Shown here: positions 49,523 through 57,396 of the stretch, piece by piece
Position numbering within the stretch: position 1 is the stretch's first letter
Layout: the number at the start of each line of letters is the position of its first letter
Origin: Propionibacteriaceae bacterium AM104-82
Lineage (GTDB): Bacteria; Actinomycetota; Actinomycetes; Propionibacteriales; Propionibacteriaceae
DNA: 64,000 nt
Direction: 5' to 3'
NCBI GenBank assembly: GCA_027658995.1
Contig: JAQDQK010000002.1
Location: forward strand, 1-64,000
Position numbers and translations under genes: made by a program
The notes under the pieces: generated by a model
Database searches by the model: none
The model's input: only the letters and a program-made list of their open reading frames with translations
Told to the model about the DNA's origin: nothing

Positions 49523-50421
49523 CGAAGTACCTGCTTGGGCATCTGAAGGAGTTGGAGGCAGAGGCCATCCACATCTTCCGTGAGGTCGCTGCCGAGATGC
49601 GGCATCCCTGCCTGCTTTTCTCGGGCGGGAAGGACTCCGTGGTGATGAGCGAACTGGCCAGGAAGGCGTTCCAGCCTTCGCGCATCCCGTTCCCGTTCAT
49701 GCACGTCGACACCGGGCTGAACTTCCCCGAGGTGATCGACTTCCGCGACAGATGGATCGCCCGCCTGGAGGTGCAACTGATCGTCGCCTCGGTGCCTGAT
49801 GCCATCTCGGAGGGTTTCGTCCGGGAGGAGCCGAACGGCTCGCGCAACCGGATCCAGACCCCCGTCCTGTTGAGGGCCGCGGAGGAGCACGGCATCGACG
49901 CACTGTTCGGCGGGGCGCGACGCGACGAGGAGAAGGCACGGGCCAAGGAACGGGTCTTCTCGTTCCGCGACGACTTCGGCCAGTGGGACCCGAAGAACCA
50001 GCGCCCCGAACTGTGGCGGCTGTACAACGGTCGGGTTCACCCGGGCGAGTCGATCCGGGTCTTCCCGCTGTCCAACTGGACCGAACTCGACACGTGGTCC
50101 TACATCGCCCGGGAGGAACTGCCCCTCCCCAGCCTGTACTACGCGGCGGAGCGCGACGTCGTGGAACGCGACTCGATGCTCTACGCCGTCAACGATTTCG
50201 TGCCCGTCCGCGACGGCGAGCAGGTGCTGAGGAAATCGGTCAGGTACCGGACGATGGGCGACGCGAACCTGACGGCCGCCGTCAGGTCCGAGGCCGACAC
50301 CAACGACCGGATCCTCGCCGAGATCGCCGCCACCCGCCTGACGGAACGCGGCGCGACGCGTGGCGACGACCGCGTCAGCGAGGCCGCCATGGAGGACCGC
50401 AAGAAGGAGGGGTACTTCTGA
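49519..50421 (+). CDS. cysD: Sulfate adenylyltransferase small subunit CysD
   Basis: Catalytic subunit of the CysDN ATP sulfurylase: ATP and sulfate to APS and pyrophosphate. The 300-residue protein has the PP-loop LFSGGKDSVVM, HVDTGLNFPEVIDFRD, GGARRDEEKARAKERVFS, and HPGESIRVFPLSNWTELDTW, all expected. The final RKSVRYRTMGD...DRKKEGYF tail is also canonical. The start shares bases with the cysQ stop; its stop overlaps cysN. A reductive branch (cysH, cysI) is not seen, so the product APS goes to PAPS. Confidence 0.95.
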   Translation: MTKYLLGHLKELEAEAIHIFREVAAEMRHPCLLFSGGKDSVVMSELARKAFQPSRIPFPFMHVDTGLNFPEVIDFRDRWIARLEVQLIVASVPDAISEGFVREEPNGSRNRIQTPVLLRAAEEHGIDALFGGARRDEEKARAKERVFSFRDDFGQWDPKNQRPELWRLYNGRVHPGESIRVFPLSNWTELDTWSYIAREELPLPSLYYAAERDVVERDSMLYAVNDFVPVRDGEQVLRKSVRYRTMGDANLTAAVRSEADTNDRILAEIAATRLTERGATRGDDRVSEAAMEDRKKEGYF

Positions 50422-51671
50422 TGGGACGCTCATTGCTGCGGTTCGCAACGGCGGGAAGCGTCGACGACGGCAAGTCGACCCTGATCGGGCGCCTGCTGTA
50501 CGACTCGAAGTCGATCTTCCTCGACCAGTACGAGGCCGTCGAGCGGGTGTCGCGCCAGCGCGGCGACGACTACGTCGACCTCGCCCTGTTGACCGACGGT
50601 CTCCGGGCCGAGCGGGAACAGGGCATCACGATCGACGTCGCCTACCGCTACTTCTCGACGCCGCGTCGCAAATTCATCATCGCGGACACGCCCGGGCACC
50701 CGCAGTACACGCGCAACATGGTCACGGGGGCGTCGACAGCGGATGCCGCGTTGATCCTGGTCGACGCGCGCAAGGGGCTGAGCGAGCAGGGCCGCAGGCA
50801 CGCCTTCCTCACCACCCTGCTTGGGGTTCGCCACCTCGTGGTCTGCGTCAACAAGATGGACCTGGTGGACTTCTCCCCGGAGGCCTATCAACGGGTCGTC
50901 GACGAGTTCTCCTCGTTCGCGACGCGACTCAACGTGACCGACCTGACGTTCATCCCGCTGTCGGCGCTGCTCGGGGACAACGTCGCGCGGCACAGCGCGA
51001 ACATGGAGTGGTACGACGGGCCGTCCCTGCTCTACCACCTGGAGAATCTCCACGTCGCCAGCGACCGCAACCTCACAGACGTGAGGTTCCCCGTCCAGTA
51101 CGTCATCCGGCCGCAGCAGTCGCGGGTCAGGGACTACCGCGGGTACGCGGGTTCCGTGTCGAGCGGGGTGATGAAGGTGGGCGACGAGGTGATGGTGCTG
51201 CCGAGCGGGTTCACCAGCACCATCGCCGCGATCGACGGCCCCTCCGGGCCGCTGCAGAAGGCGTTTCCGCCCATGTCCGTCGTGGTGCGACTGGCCGACG
51301 AGTTGGACATCTCTCGAGGCGACCTCCTCGTCCGCCCCAACAACCCGGCGGAGGCGGTGCAGGACCTGGACCTTCGGGTGTGCTGGATGGACGAGGGCTC
51401 GAGCCTGAGCGCAGGAAGGACCTTCGCGGTGAAACACACCACGACGTGGGCACGGGTCAAGATCCGGGAGGTGCTCTACCGCATCGACATCAACACCCTC
51501 CACCGCGACGACACGGTCGACTCGCTCCAACTCAACGAGATCGGCCGGGTCCGGATGCGCTGCACCCGCCCGCTGTTCATGGACGAGTATCAGCGCAACC
51601 GCGAGATGGGCTCGCTGATCCTGGTGGACGAGCCGACCAACCGGACGGTGGGCGCGGGATTCCTTTCGTGA
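50421..51671 (+). CDS. cysN: Sulfate adenylyltransferase GTPase subunit CysN
   Basis: GTPase subunit of the ATP sulfurylase that drives APS formation by GTP hydrolysis. The 416-residue protein has TAGSVDDGKSTLIGRLL (G1), GITIDVAYRYF (G2), DTPGHPQYTRNM (G3), VNKMDLV (G4) and the two beta-barrel domains of elongation-factor type. It ends at the CysN length, without the fused CysC domain found in many actinobacterial CysNC proteins; the kinase is supplied by the separate gene three positions upstream. It is the last gene of the overlapped run; no clear terminator follows. Confidence 0.95.
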   Translation: MGRSLLRFATAGSVDDGKSTLIGRLLYDSKSIFLDQYEAVERVSRQRGDDYVDLALLTDGLRAEREQGITIDVAYRYFSTPRRKFIIADTPGHPQYTRNMVTGASTADAALILVDARKGLSEQGRRHAFLTTLLGVRHLVVCVNKMDLVDFSPEAYQRVVDEFSSFATRLNVTDLTFIPLSALLGDNVARHSANMEWYDGPSLLYHLENLHVASDRNLTDVRFPVQYVIRPQQSRVRDYRGYAGSVSSGVMKVGDEVMVLPSGFTSTIAAIDGPSGPLQKAFPPMSVVVRLADELDISRGDLLVRPNNPAEAVQDLDLRVCWMDEGSSLSAGRTFAVKHTTTWARVKIREVLYRIDINTLHRDDTVDSLQLNEIGRVRMRCTRPLFMDEYQRNREMGSLILVDEPTNRTVGAGFLS

Positions 51672-51723
51672 CGGCGGTCCGTTGAGCGGCCAGCGGAGAA
51701 CCCTGCCTGTGTCAGGCTTGGGT

Positions 51724-52035
51724 ATGAACGAACCGTTGTCACCGACCAAGTGGCCCGCCTCGCGCATCGTCGGGGTGGTCCTCACAGTGGTCGTCGGAGT
51801 GCCGTTCCTGTGGGTGCTCATCAGCGTCATCGTGAGTCGGCTCCACTTCGGTCCCGACCCGCACGGATATGTGCTGATCTTCGGGACCTTCGCCTGCCTG
51901 ATCTTCGGCCTGCTGACGGCGCTCGCGCTGCCGTGGGCGTTCCCTCAGTCCGCCAGACCGCGGGCCTTCGTGTGGTCGTTCGTCGGCTACGCGGTGATCG
52001 CGGTCGCGGTGATCGCGATGCTGCTGACCGCCTGA
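51724..52035 (+). CDS. Small three-helix membrane protein, unknown
   Basis: 103-residue protein with three predicted membrane helices (about 13-38, 48-68 and 80-102) and short loops. I do not recognise a family. ATG 51724 is preferred to the TTG at 51682, which would add 14 residues. It follows cysN by 52 bases on the same strand, so it could be at the tail of that operon, but nothing connects it to sulfation. Confidence 0.6.
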   Translation: MNEPLSPTKWPASRIVGVVLTVVVGVPFLWVLISVIVSRLHFGPDPHGYVLIFGTFACLIFGLLTALALPWAFPQSARPRAFVWSFVGYAVIAVAVIAMLLTA

Positions 52036-52061
52036 GAACCGCGCTTGATCGCCACTCGCTT

Positions 52062-52087
52062 CTTCGGATAAACCGAAGTTGTATTCT
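52062..52087 (+). promoter_or_regulatory. Palindromic operator and leaderless promoter of the HTH-MNT/HEPN module
   Basis: Perfect inverted repeat CTTCGG-ATAAA-CCGAAG (52062-52078) sits where a -35 would be, directly before TATTCT (52082-52087), which is six bases from ATG 52094. This is the layout of an autoregulated toxin-antitoxin promoter, with the antitoxin's own helix-turn-helix as likely binder. Confidence 0.65.
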
Positions 52088-52093
52088 GTCTAT

Positions 52094-52672
52094 ATGAAGA
52101 ACCGTCCGCCGCTGCTGGCACCGCTGCTTCGCTCCGACCTGCAGGGCGAACTGCTTGCCGAGCTGTTCCTGCATCCCGGGCGGGAATCGACGCTCACCGA
52201 CCTCGCGACCCTGCTCGGCTCGGGGCTGACCACCGTGCACACCGAGGTGGGACGGCTCTCGGAGGCGGGGCTCTTGCGCGAGCGCCGGATCGGCAGGGCC
52301 CGCCTCGTCTCCGCGGAACCGGCGCATCCGCTGGCGCCGGCCCTGACGGAACTGCTCACGCTCAGCTATGGACCGTCCGCGGTGCTGCCGGGGCTGCTGA
52401 GTGGGGTCAAGGGTCTCGACGAGGCCTTCGTCTACGGCTCGTGGGCCGCTCGTAGGCTCGGCGAGCCGGGGCCCTTCCCCGAGGACGTGGACGTGCTGCT
52501 GATCGGCGACGTGGCCAGGCGCACCGCCGCCCGGCTCCAGGCCGAGGCGACCTCGGCGCTGCGCCGCGACGTCAACCTCACGGTCCTCTCCCCCGCCGAA
52601 TGGGCCGACCCGACGCAGGGCTTCACCCGCACCGTCAGGAAGTCGCCCCTCGTCGCGCTGGCGGTCCCGTAG
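52094..52672 (+). CDS. HTH-nucleotidyltransferase (MNT) protein, putative antitoxin
   Basis: 192-residue two-domain protein. Residues 14-75 form a winged helix (LTDLATLLGSGLTTVHTEVGRLSEAGLLRERR), and residues 108-190 a minimal nucleotidyltransferase domain with GS at 115-116 (VYGSWAARR) and DVD at 131-133 (PEDVDVLLIG), then a possible third acidic residue D159. The spacing between GS and DxD is 14, longer than the GSX10DXD of MntA. With the HEPN-like protein encoded nine bases downstream this resembles MNT/HEPN toxin-antitoxin pairs, where MNT adds nucleotides to the toxin. The ATG at 52094 follows TATTCT by six bases; TTG 52079 is less likely. Confidence 0.8.
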   Translation: MKNRPPLLAPLLRSDLQGELLAELFLHPGRESTLTDLATLLGSGLTTVHTEVGRLSEAGLLRERRIGRARLVSAEPAHPLAPALTELLTLSYGPSAVLPGLLSGVKGLDEAFVYGSWAARRLGEPGPFPEDVDVLLIGDVARRTAARLQAEATSALRRDVNLTVLSPAEWADPTQGFTRTVRKSPLVALAVP

Positions 52673-52675
52673 TCT
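52670..52675 (+). promoter_or_regulatory. Leaderless-type -10 box inside the MNT stop, before the HEPN gene
   Basis: TAGTCT, whose first three bases are the MNT stop codon, ends six bases before the HEPN-like ATG. It may give extra transcription of the second gene, or be incidental. Confidence 0.4.
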
Positions 52676-52681
52676 CGGGCC

Positions 52682-53104
52682 ATGGCGGTACGAGACGACC
52701 TGGCCGAGCTCATCAAGGAGCGTCGCATCGAGACGGTGGCGGCCGACCCGGTGCAGGCCCAGGTGCTGCGCGACCAGGCGAGGGCGCACCTCGCCAGTTC
52801 CCGGATGATCGGCCACACGGACGTGGCTGGGGCGTTCTCGCTTGCCTACGACGCGATCCGCAAGCAGTTGACGGCGCTGCTGCTGGAGCACGGCTTCCGG
52901 GCCAAGAGCGCCGGCTCGCACGCCGCGACCGCGCAGGCCGCCCAGAAGCTCCTGAAGGGCTTCGACCCGGCTGGCTTCGAGTGGCTGCGCCTGGTGCGCA
53001 ACGCGACGGAGTACGGCTCGGAGAAGCGCCCGGGCGCCACCATGGAGGACGTCGAGGCCGCCTGGGACTTCGCGGCCGAACTCGACGATCTCCTCGCCGC
53101 CTGA
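52682..53104 (+). CDS. HEPN-like domain protein, putative toxin partner
   Basis: 140-residue all-helical protein. The core AYDAIRKQLTALLLEHGFRAKSAGSHA (56-80) and RLVRNATEYG (103-112) match HEPN-type partners of MNT genes. HEPN RNases normally show RX4-6H; here the second motif is RN followed by TEY, with E where the usual His would be, so catalytic competence is doubtful. H80 in AGSHAATAQ is the only nearby histidine. It is nine bases after the MNT gene on the same strand. A toxin or an inert regulatory partner are both possible. Confidence 0.75.
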   Translation: MAVRDDLAELIKERRIETVAADPVQAQVLRDQARAHLASSRMIGHTDVAGAFSLAYDAIRKQLTALLLEHGFRAKSAGSHAATAQAAQKLLKGFDPAGFEWLRLVRNATEYGSEKRPGATMEDVEAAWDFAAELDDLLAA

Positions 53105-53110
53105 GCGGCG
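53095..53110. terminator. Small hairpin between convergent HEPN and Gfo/Idh genes
   Basis: CGCCGC/GCGGCG stem of six bases with CTGA loop, spanning the HEPN stop codon in an eight-base gap between convergent genes. Possibly a compact bidirectional terminator. Confidence 0.35.
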
Positions 53111-53111
53111 C

Positions 53112-54206
53112 TCAGCGACACATCGTCAGGGGCACAGGGTCGGGTCGCTCGGCGGTGGTGACGAGGTCGACGGTGCGACCCTCGCTGTTCAGGAGCGACT
53201 CCATGATCTCCAGCACGTGCAGCCCGACCTCGCCCGAGACGCGCGCCGAACGGGGCCGGTTCTCGGCCCAGTCGTACAGGCCGATGCCGCGTCCCGCCTC
53301 CACGTAGCCTGCCGATGGGGTGACCGGCGCGAAACCGTCCCCGCCGAGCGGCGCGAGCCGGACCTCGCCGTCGAACTGGTTCGGGTCGGGCACGGCGAGG
53401 CTGCCCGCGGTGCCGTGCACCTCCAGGTGCGACGCGGCCGTCGCGACGGCGTCGAAGCTCATCACGAGCGTTGAGACGGCGCCCGAGGCGTGGCGCAGCA
53501 CGCCGGTGACGTGCGTGTCGACCTCGACGGGGAACGACTGGCCCGCGCGAGGGCCGGAGGCGATGGTGCGCTCCGAGCGACTGCGGGACCCGACCCCGAC
53601 GACCGAGACGACGGGGCCGAGCAGGTGCACGAGCGCCGTGACGTAGTAGGGCCCCATGTCCATCAGCGGCCCGCCGCCCGGCAGATAGTAGAAGTCGGGA
53701 TTCGGGTGCCAGGCCTCGTGTCCGGGGGTGACCATGGTCGCGGTGGCGGCGATGGGTTCGCCGATCAGGCCGTCGTCGATGGCCTTCCTGGCGGTCTGGA
53801 TCCCGACGCCGAGCACCGTGTCCGGCGCGCACAGCACGTCGACCCCGCGTTCCTCGGCGGCGCGCATCACCTCGGTCGCCTCGGTCATGGTCGCCGCGAG
53901 CGGCTTCTCGCCGTAGACGGGCTTGCCCGCAGCGATGGCGGCCAGCGCGACCCGCGCGTGCGCGGATGGGGTGGTGAGGTTCAGCACGACGTCGACGTCG
54001 TCGGCCGCCAGCAGGTCCTCGAGCGTGACGGCCCTGGCTGCGGAGCCCTGCGTGGCGCCCAGATCGGAGGCGACGGCGGCCGCGCGCGCCGCGTCGAGGT
54101 CGGCGACCGCGACGACGGTGACGTCCGGCAGCGCGGAGAACATCTCAAGGTACTGGCCAAGGATGTTGCCCAGCCCGACGATGCCTACCCTCAACGGCTC
54201 GCCCAC
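53112..54206 (-). CDS. Gfo/Idh/MocA-family oxidoreductase
   Basis: NAD(P)-dependent dehydrogenase of 364 residues. The Rossmann domain begins LRVGIVGLGNILGQYLEMF; the family EKP motif is present in GKPVYGEKPLAATMTEA, and the C-terminal beta-sheet domain starts around ALLGEPIAATATM. The substrate is likely a sugar or inositol-type compound, unknown here. GTG 54206 has GAGAGGGG at good spacing and overlaps the ThuA-like stop by 16 bases; a TTG at 54194 is an alternative. It is paired with the ThuA-like gene, a frequent association in sugar catabolism. Confidence 0.88.
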   Translation of the reverse strand: MGEPLRVGIVGLGNILGQYLEMFSALPDVTVVAVADLDAARAAAVASDLGATQGSAARAVTLEDLLAADDVDVVLNLTTPSAHARVALAAIAAGKPVYGEKPLAATMTEATEVMRAAEERGVDVLCAPDTVLGVGIQTARKAIDDGLIGEPIAATATMVTPGHEAWHPNPDFYYLPGGGPLMDMGPYYVTALVHLLGPVVSVVGVGSRSRSERTIASGPRAGQSFPVEVDTHVTGVLRHASGAVSTLVMSFDAVATAASHLEVHGTAGSLAVPDPNQFDGEVRLAPLGGDGFAPVTPSAGYVEAGRGIGLYDWAENRPRSARVSGEVGLHVLEIMESLLNSEGRTVDLVTTAERPDPVPLTMCR

Positions 54207-54880
54207 GCGATGCCCCTCTCGATGATCTGGCGCACGTTGGCGTCCTCGACGTCCTCGAGTCGGTGCCCAGGGGTGGCGACGACGATGCGCCCCTTGCCCC
54301 AGGCCCTGGTCCAGACTGCGGGGCAGGTGACCGGCCTGCTCCACGGGTCGCCCGGGCGGGCGGCCAGCGTCGTGGTGGCGAGCACGTCGTTGAGGTCGTC
54401 GGTGAGGACCCAGTACTGCTCCGTCTCGAGGTCGAAGTCCTCGAGGCCCGCCGTGACGGGGTGCTCGCGGCCCAGATCGGTGAACTCGATGGTGTGCCGG
54501 ACGAAGTTGTCCGTCCCGTCGCCCGCGCGGTCCTCCTCCGGCTTCCCGGGGTGCGCGACGAACAGGCCGCCGATCAGTTGGTTGTAGTCGGCCGAGTCGC
54601 GGAAGGAGTCGGCGATCCCGCCGTGCCAGCCGACCAGGCCGGTGCCGCGCTCGACCGCTGCCCGCAGCGCGGCGACCTCGGCGTCGGCGATCGTGGACAT
54701 GGTGACGCACTGCACGATGAGGTCGAAGGAGTCCAGGTCGCCGAGGTAGGCCTCGGTGGTCGACTCGACGCTCACGTCGAAGCCGGAGGCCTCGAGGTGG
54801 GTCAGGATGGAATCGGTGGTCCGGACGGGGTCGTGCCCCTCCCAGCCGCCGCGGACGATGAGACACCTTCGACTCGACAT
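54191..54880 (-). CDS. ThuA-like domain protein
   Basis: 229-residue class I glutamine amidotransferase-like protein of the ThuA (trehalose utilisation) family: CLIVRGGWEGHDPVRTTDSI at the start, LVGWHGGIADSFRDSADYNQLIGG and TPGHRLEDVEDANVRQIIERGIAW at the end. No nucleophilic cysteine of classical amidotransferases is obvious. ATG 54880 is chosen over 54889 because TAGGAT stands seven bases before it. The pair with the Gfo/Idh gene suggests oxidation of disaccharides or other glycosides, as described for ThuAB. Confidence 0.85.
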   Translation of the reverse strand: MSSRRCLIVRGGWEGHDPVRTTDSILTHLEASGFDVSVESTTEAYLGDLDSFDLIVQCVTMSTIADAEVAALRAAVERGTGLVGWHGGIADSFRDSADYNQLIGGLFVAHPGKPEEDRAGDGTDNFVRHTIEFTDLGREHPVTAGLEDFDLETEQYWVLTDDLNDVLATTTLAARPGDPWSRPVTCPAVWTRAWGKGRIVVATPGHRLEDVEDANVRQIIERGIAWASR

Positions 54881-54887
54881 GACAGTC

Positions 54888-54893
54888 ATCCTA
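54888..54893 (-). promoter_or_regulatory. Leaderless-type -10 box of the ThuA-like gene
   Basis: TAGGAT on the minus strand ends seven bases before the ATG at 54880 and supports that start. Confidence 0.5.
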
Positions 54894-54897
54894 GTTG

Positions 54898-55042
54898 CGC
54901 TGGTTGAGCCATGAAGGCCGCGTCAGCGGACTTCATCGGTCGAAACCACCCGTGCCCGACAGGGGGCCCAGACACAGCACCGGGCGCCAGGGGTTTCGAC
55001 CGATGAGGCGACGCTCCGCGCCGCCTCATGGCTCAACCAGCG
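54898..55042. repeat. Nested palindromic intergenic element
   Basis: A 145-base inverted structure between purL and the ThuA-like gene. The outer arms of 17 bases pair perfectly (54898-54914 with 55026-55042, CGCTGGTTGAGCCATGA type), and inner arms of 15 bases pair perfectly (54933-54947 with 54992-55006, TCATCGGTCGAAACC type); the sequences between are partly complementary. GGTTGAG...TCGAAACC elements of this kind are widespread intergenic repeats in actinobacterial genomes. It likely folds into a long hairpin and may terminate purL transcription. No open frame or transposase. Confidence 0.85.
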
Positions 55043-55046
55043 ACTA

Positions 55047-57305
55047 TCAGCCTGCGTTCAGCGCCGAGGGGATCGGCGCGAGCCAGACGTCCTTCGTCTC
55101 GTCGAGCGACAGCGTGATCAGGCCGACGAACTCCAGTTCGGACTCGCCCGTCACCTCGCCGATCCGCTGCGCTGGGACGCCGCGCTCGGCGCACAGCGCC
55201 TCGAATTCGGCGACCGAGGAGCCCGGCAGCGACACGACCGCGCGGGCCGCCGACTCGGAGAACAGCGCGACCGTCGGCTCGCCCTCCAGCGTGACGGCGA
55301 AGCCGACGCCGTTGCGGAAGGCCGACTCGGCGAGCGTCGCGGCGACGCCGCCCTCGCTGACGTCGTGGGCGGAGGTGAGCAGGCCGCGCTTGGCGCACTC
55401 CCCCATCACCGAGGCGAGCGCCTTCTCGGCGGCCAGGTCGACCTTCGGGGGCACACCGCCGAGATGGCCGGGGGCGGTGACGGCCTCCCAGATCGAGCCG
55501 GAGAGTTCCTCGCGGGTCTCACCCAGCAGGTAGATCGCGTCTCCGGGGTGCTGGAAGCCGCTGCGGATCCGGGTGGCGACGTCGTCGATCACGCCGAGCA
55601 CGCCGATGGTGGGCGTCGGCAGGATCGGGGTGGCCGCCGTCTGGTTGTACAGGCTGACGTTGCCGCCGGTGACGGGCACGCCGAGCTCGCGGCAGCCGTC
55701 GACCAGGCCGATCACGGCCTCCGAGAACTGCCACATCACCTCGGGGTCCTCCGGGGAACCGAAGTTGAGGCAGTCGGTGATCGCGACGGGCTCCGCGCCC
55801 GTCACAGCGACATTGCGGTACGCCTCGGCCAGCGACAACTGCGCCCCGAGGTACGGGTTGAGGTACGAGAAGCGCGAGTTGGCGTCGAGAGACAGCGCGA
55901 TGCCGAGCCCGGTCTCCTCGTCGATGCGCAGCATGCCGGAGTTCTCGGGCTGCGCCAGGATCGAGTTGCCGCGCACGTAGCGGTCGTACTGCTGCGTGAC
56001 CCACGTCTTGTCCGCGACGTTGGGGTGCGCGAGCACGCCGAGCACCGCGGCGCGGATGCCCTCTGCGGAGTTGTCGCGCGGCAGCGCCTCGGCAGGGTCG
56101 GCGTTGACGGCGTCGAGCCACTCGGGCCGGTGGTACGGGCGCTCATAGACGGGGCCCTCGTGCGCGACCGTCTTCGGGTCGACGTCGACGATGGTCTCGC
56201 CGTGCCACTGGATGATCAGCCGGTCGCCCTCGATGACCTCGCCGACGACCGTTGCCAGCACGTCCCACTTGGCGCAGATCTCCATGAAGCGCTCGACGTT
56301 GGCGGGCTCGACGACCGCCATCATGCGCTCCTGGGACTCGCTCATCAGGATCTCCTCCGGCGCGAGGTTCGGGTCGCGCAACGGGACGAGGTCGAGGTTG
56401 ACGAACATGCCGCCGTCACCGGCCGACGCAAGCTCGGAGGTGGCGCACGAGATGCCTGCGGCGCCGAAGTCCTGGATGCCGTTGACGATGCCCGCCTGGA
56501 ACAGTTCGAGCGTGCACTCGATCAGCAGTTTCTCCATGAACGGGTCACCCACCTGCACGCTCGGGCGCTTCGCGGGGCCGGTCTCGTCGAAGGTCTCGGA
56601 CGCGAGGATGGACGCGCCGCCGATGCCGTCGCCGCCGGTCGCGGCGCCGAACAGGATCACCTGGTTGCCGACGCCGGTTGCGTGGGCGAGGTGCAGGTCC
56701 TCGTGGCGCAGCACGCCGACGCACAGCGCGTTGACGAGCGGGTTGCCGAGGTAGGAGGGGTCGAACTGGACCTCGCCGCCGATGTTGGGCAGCCCGAGGC
56801 AGTTGCCGTAGCCTCCGACGCCCGCCACGACGCCGGGCAGCACCCGCAGCGTGTCGGGCTCGTCGAGCGGGCCGAAGCGCAGCGAGTCCATCACGCCGAT
56901 CGGGCGGGCGCCCATCGCGAGGATGTCGCGGACGATGCCGCCGACGCCGGTCGCGGCGCCCTGGTAGGGCTCGACATAGGACGGGTGGTTGTGTGACTCC
57001 GCCTTGAACGTGACCGCGTAACCCTGTCCGATGTCGACGACGCCCGCGTTCTCACCGATGCCCGCGAGCAGCGGGCCGCGGGGCGTCTCCTGGGACAGTG
57101 CGCCGAACTTCTTCAGGTGCACCTTCGAGGACTTGTAGGAGCAGTGCTCCGACCACATCACCGAGTACATGGCCAGCTCCGCGGAGGTGGGGCGGCGGCC
57201 GAGGATCTCGCGGATCCGGGCGTACTCGTCGTCCTTGACGCCGAGCGCCGCGTAGGGCTGCTCGAGCTCAGGGGTCTGGATCGCGTGCTCAACGGTGTCT
57301 GCCAC
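55047..57305 (-). CDS. purL: Phosphoribosylformylglycinamidine synthase subunit PurL
   Basis: Synthetase subunit of the three-part FGAM synthase of purine synthesis, working with PurQ and PurS encoded 5 kb upstream on the same strand. The 752-residue length is the small PurL type. Motifs: [16 protein letters not shown] near residue 50, [43 protein letters not shown] and [16 protein letters not shown]. Start GTG 57305 is by homology; TAGATT stands six bases upstream and there is no Shine-Dalgarno. The separation from purSQ by four genes is a local rearrangement. A palindromic element follows the stop. Confidence 0.96.
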   Translation of the reverse strand: MADTVEHAIQTPELEQPYAALGVKDDEYARIREILGRRPTSAELAMYSVMWSEHCSYKSSKVHLKKFGALSQETPRGPLLAGIGENAGVVDIGQGYAVTFKAESHNHPSYVEPYQGAATGVGGIVRDILAMGARPIGVMDSLRFGPLDEPDTLRVLPGVVAGVGGYGNCLGLPNIGGEVQFDPSYLGNPLVNALCVGVLRHEDLHLAHATGVGNQVILFGAATGGDGIGGASILASETFDETGPAKRPSVQVGDPFMEKLLIECTLELFQAGIVNGIQDFGAAGISCATSELASAGDGGMFVNLDLVPLRDPNLAPEEILMSESQERMMAVVEPANVERFMEICAKWDVLATVVGEVIEGDRLIIQWHGETIVDVDPKTVAHEGPVYERPYHRPEWLDAVNADPAEALPRDNSAEGIRAAVLGVLAHPNVADKTWVTQQYDRYVRGNSILAQPENSGMLRIDEETGLGIALSLDANSRFSYLNPYLGAQLSLAEAYRNVAVTGAEPVAITDCLNFGSPEDPEVMWQFSEAVIGLVDGCRELGVPVTGGNVSLYNQTAATPILPTPTIGVLGVIDDVATRIRSGFQHPGDAIYLLGETREELSGSIWEAVTAPGHLGGVPPKVDLAAEKALASVMGECAKRGLLTSAHDVSEGGVAATLAESAFRNGVGFAVTLEGEPTVALFSESAARAVVSLPGSSVAEFEALCAERGVPAQRIGEVTGESELEFVGLITLSLDETKDVWLAPIPSALNAG

Positions 57306-57311
57306 GGGCCC

Positions 57312-57317
57312 AATCTA
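57312..57317 (-). promoter_or_regulatory. Leaderless-type -10 box of purL
   Basis: TAGATT on the minus strand ends six bases before the purL GTG. The context CGATAGATTG closely matches CGATAGAGTG before purS. Confidence 0.55.
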
Positions 57318-57383
57318 TCGGGTTCGGCGCGAGGCGTGCTCATCCGATCATCGGCCCCGCTCCACCCGCCGCGGGTGATGCCC

Positions 57384-57389
57384 TACGGT
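57384..57389 (+). promoter_or_regulatory. Leaderless-type -10 box of the NagD-like gene
   Basis: TACGGT ends seven bases before ATG 57397, supporting this start over GTG 57388. Confidence 0.5.
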
Positions 57390-57396
57390 GAGGGCC

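Noticed and set aside
50421..51671. CysNC bifunctional protein
   Set aside because: The protein ends after the CysN barrels; no APS-kinase domain is attached. The kinase is a separate gene.
52094..53104. Type II RelBE or VapBC toxin-antitoxin system
   Set aside because: Motifs fit nucleotidyltransferase and HEPN folds, not RelE or PIN domains.
54898..55042. Insertion sequence or attachment site at the long palindrome
   Set aside because: No transposase, no flanking target duplication that I could see, and nested symmetric arms rather than element ends.
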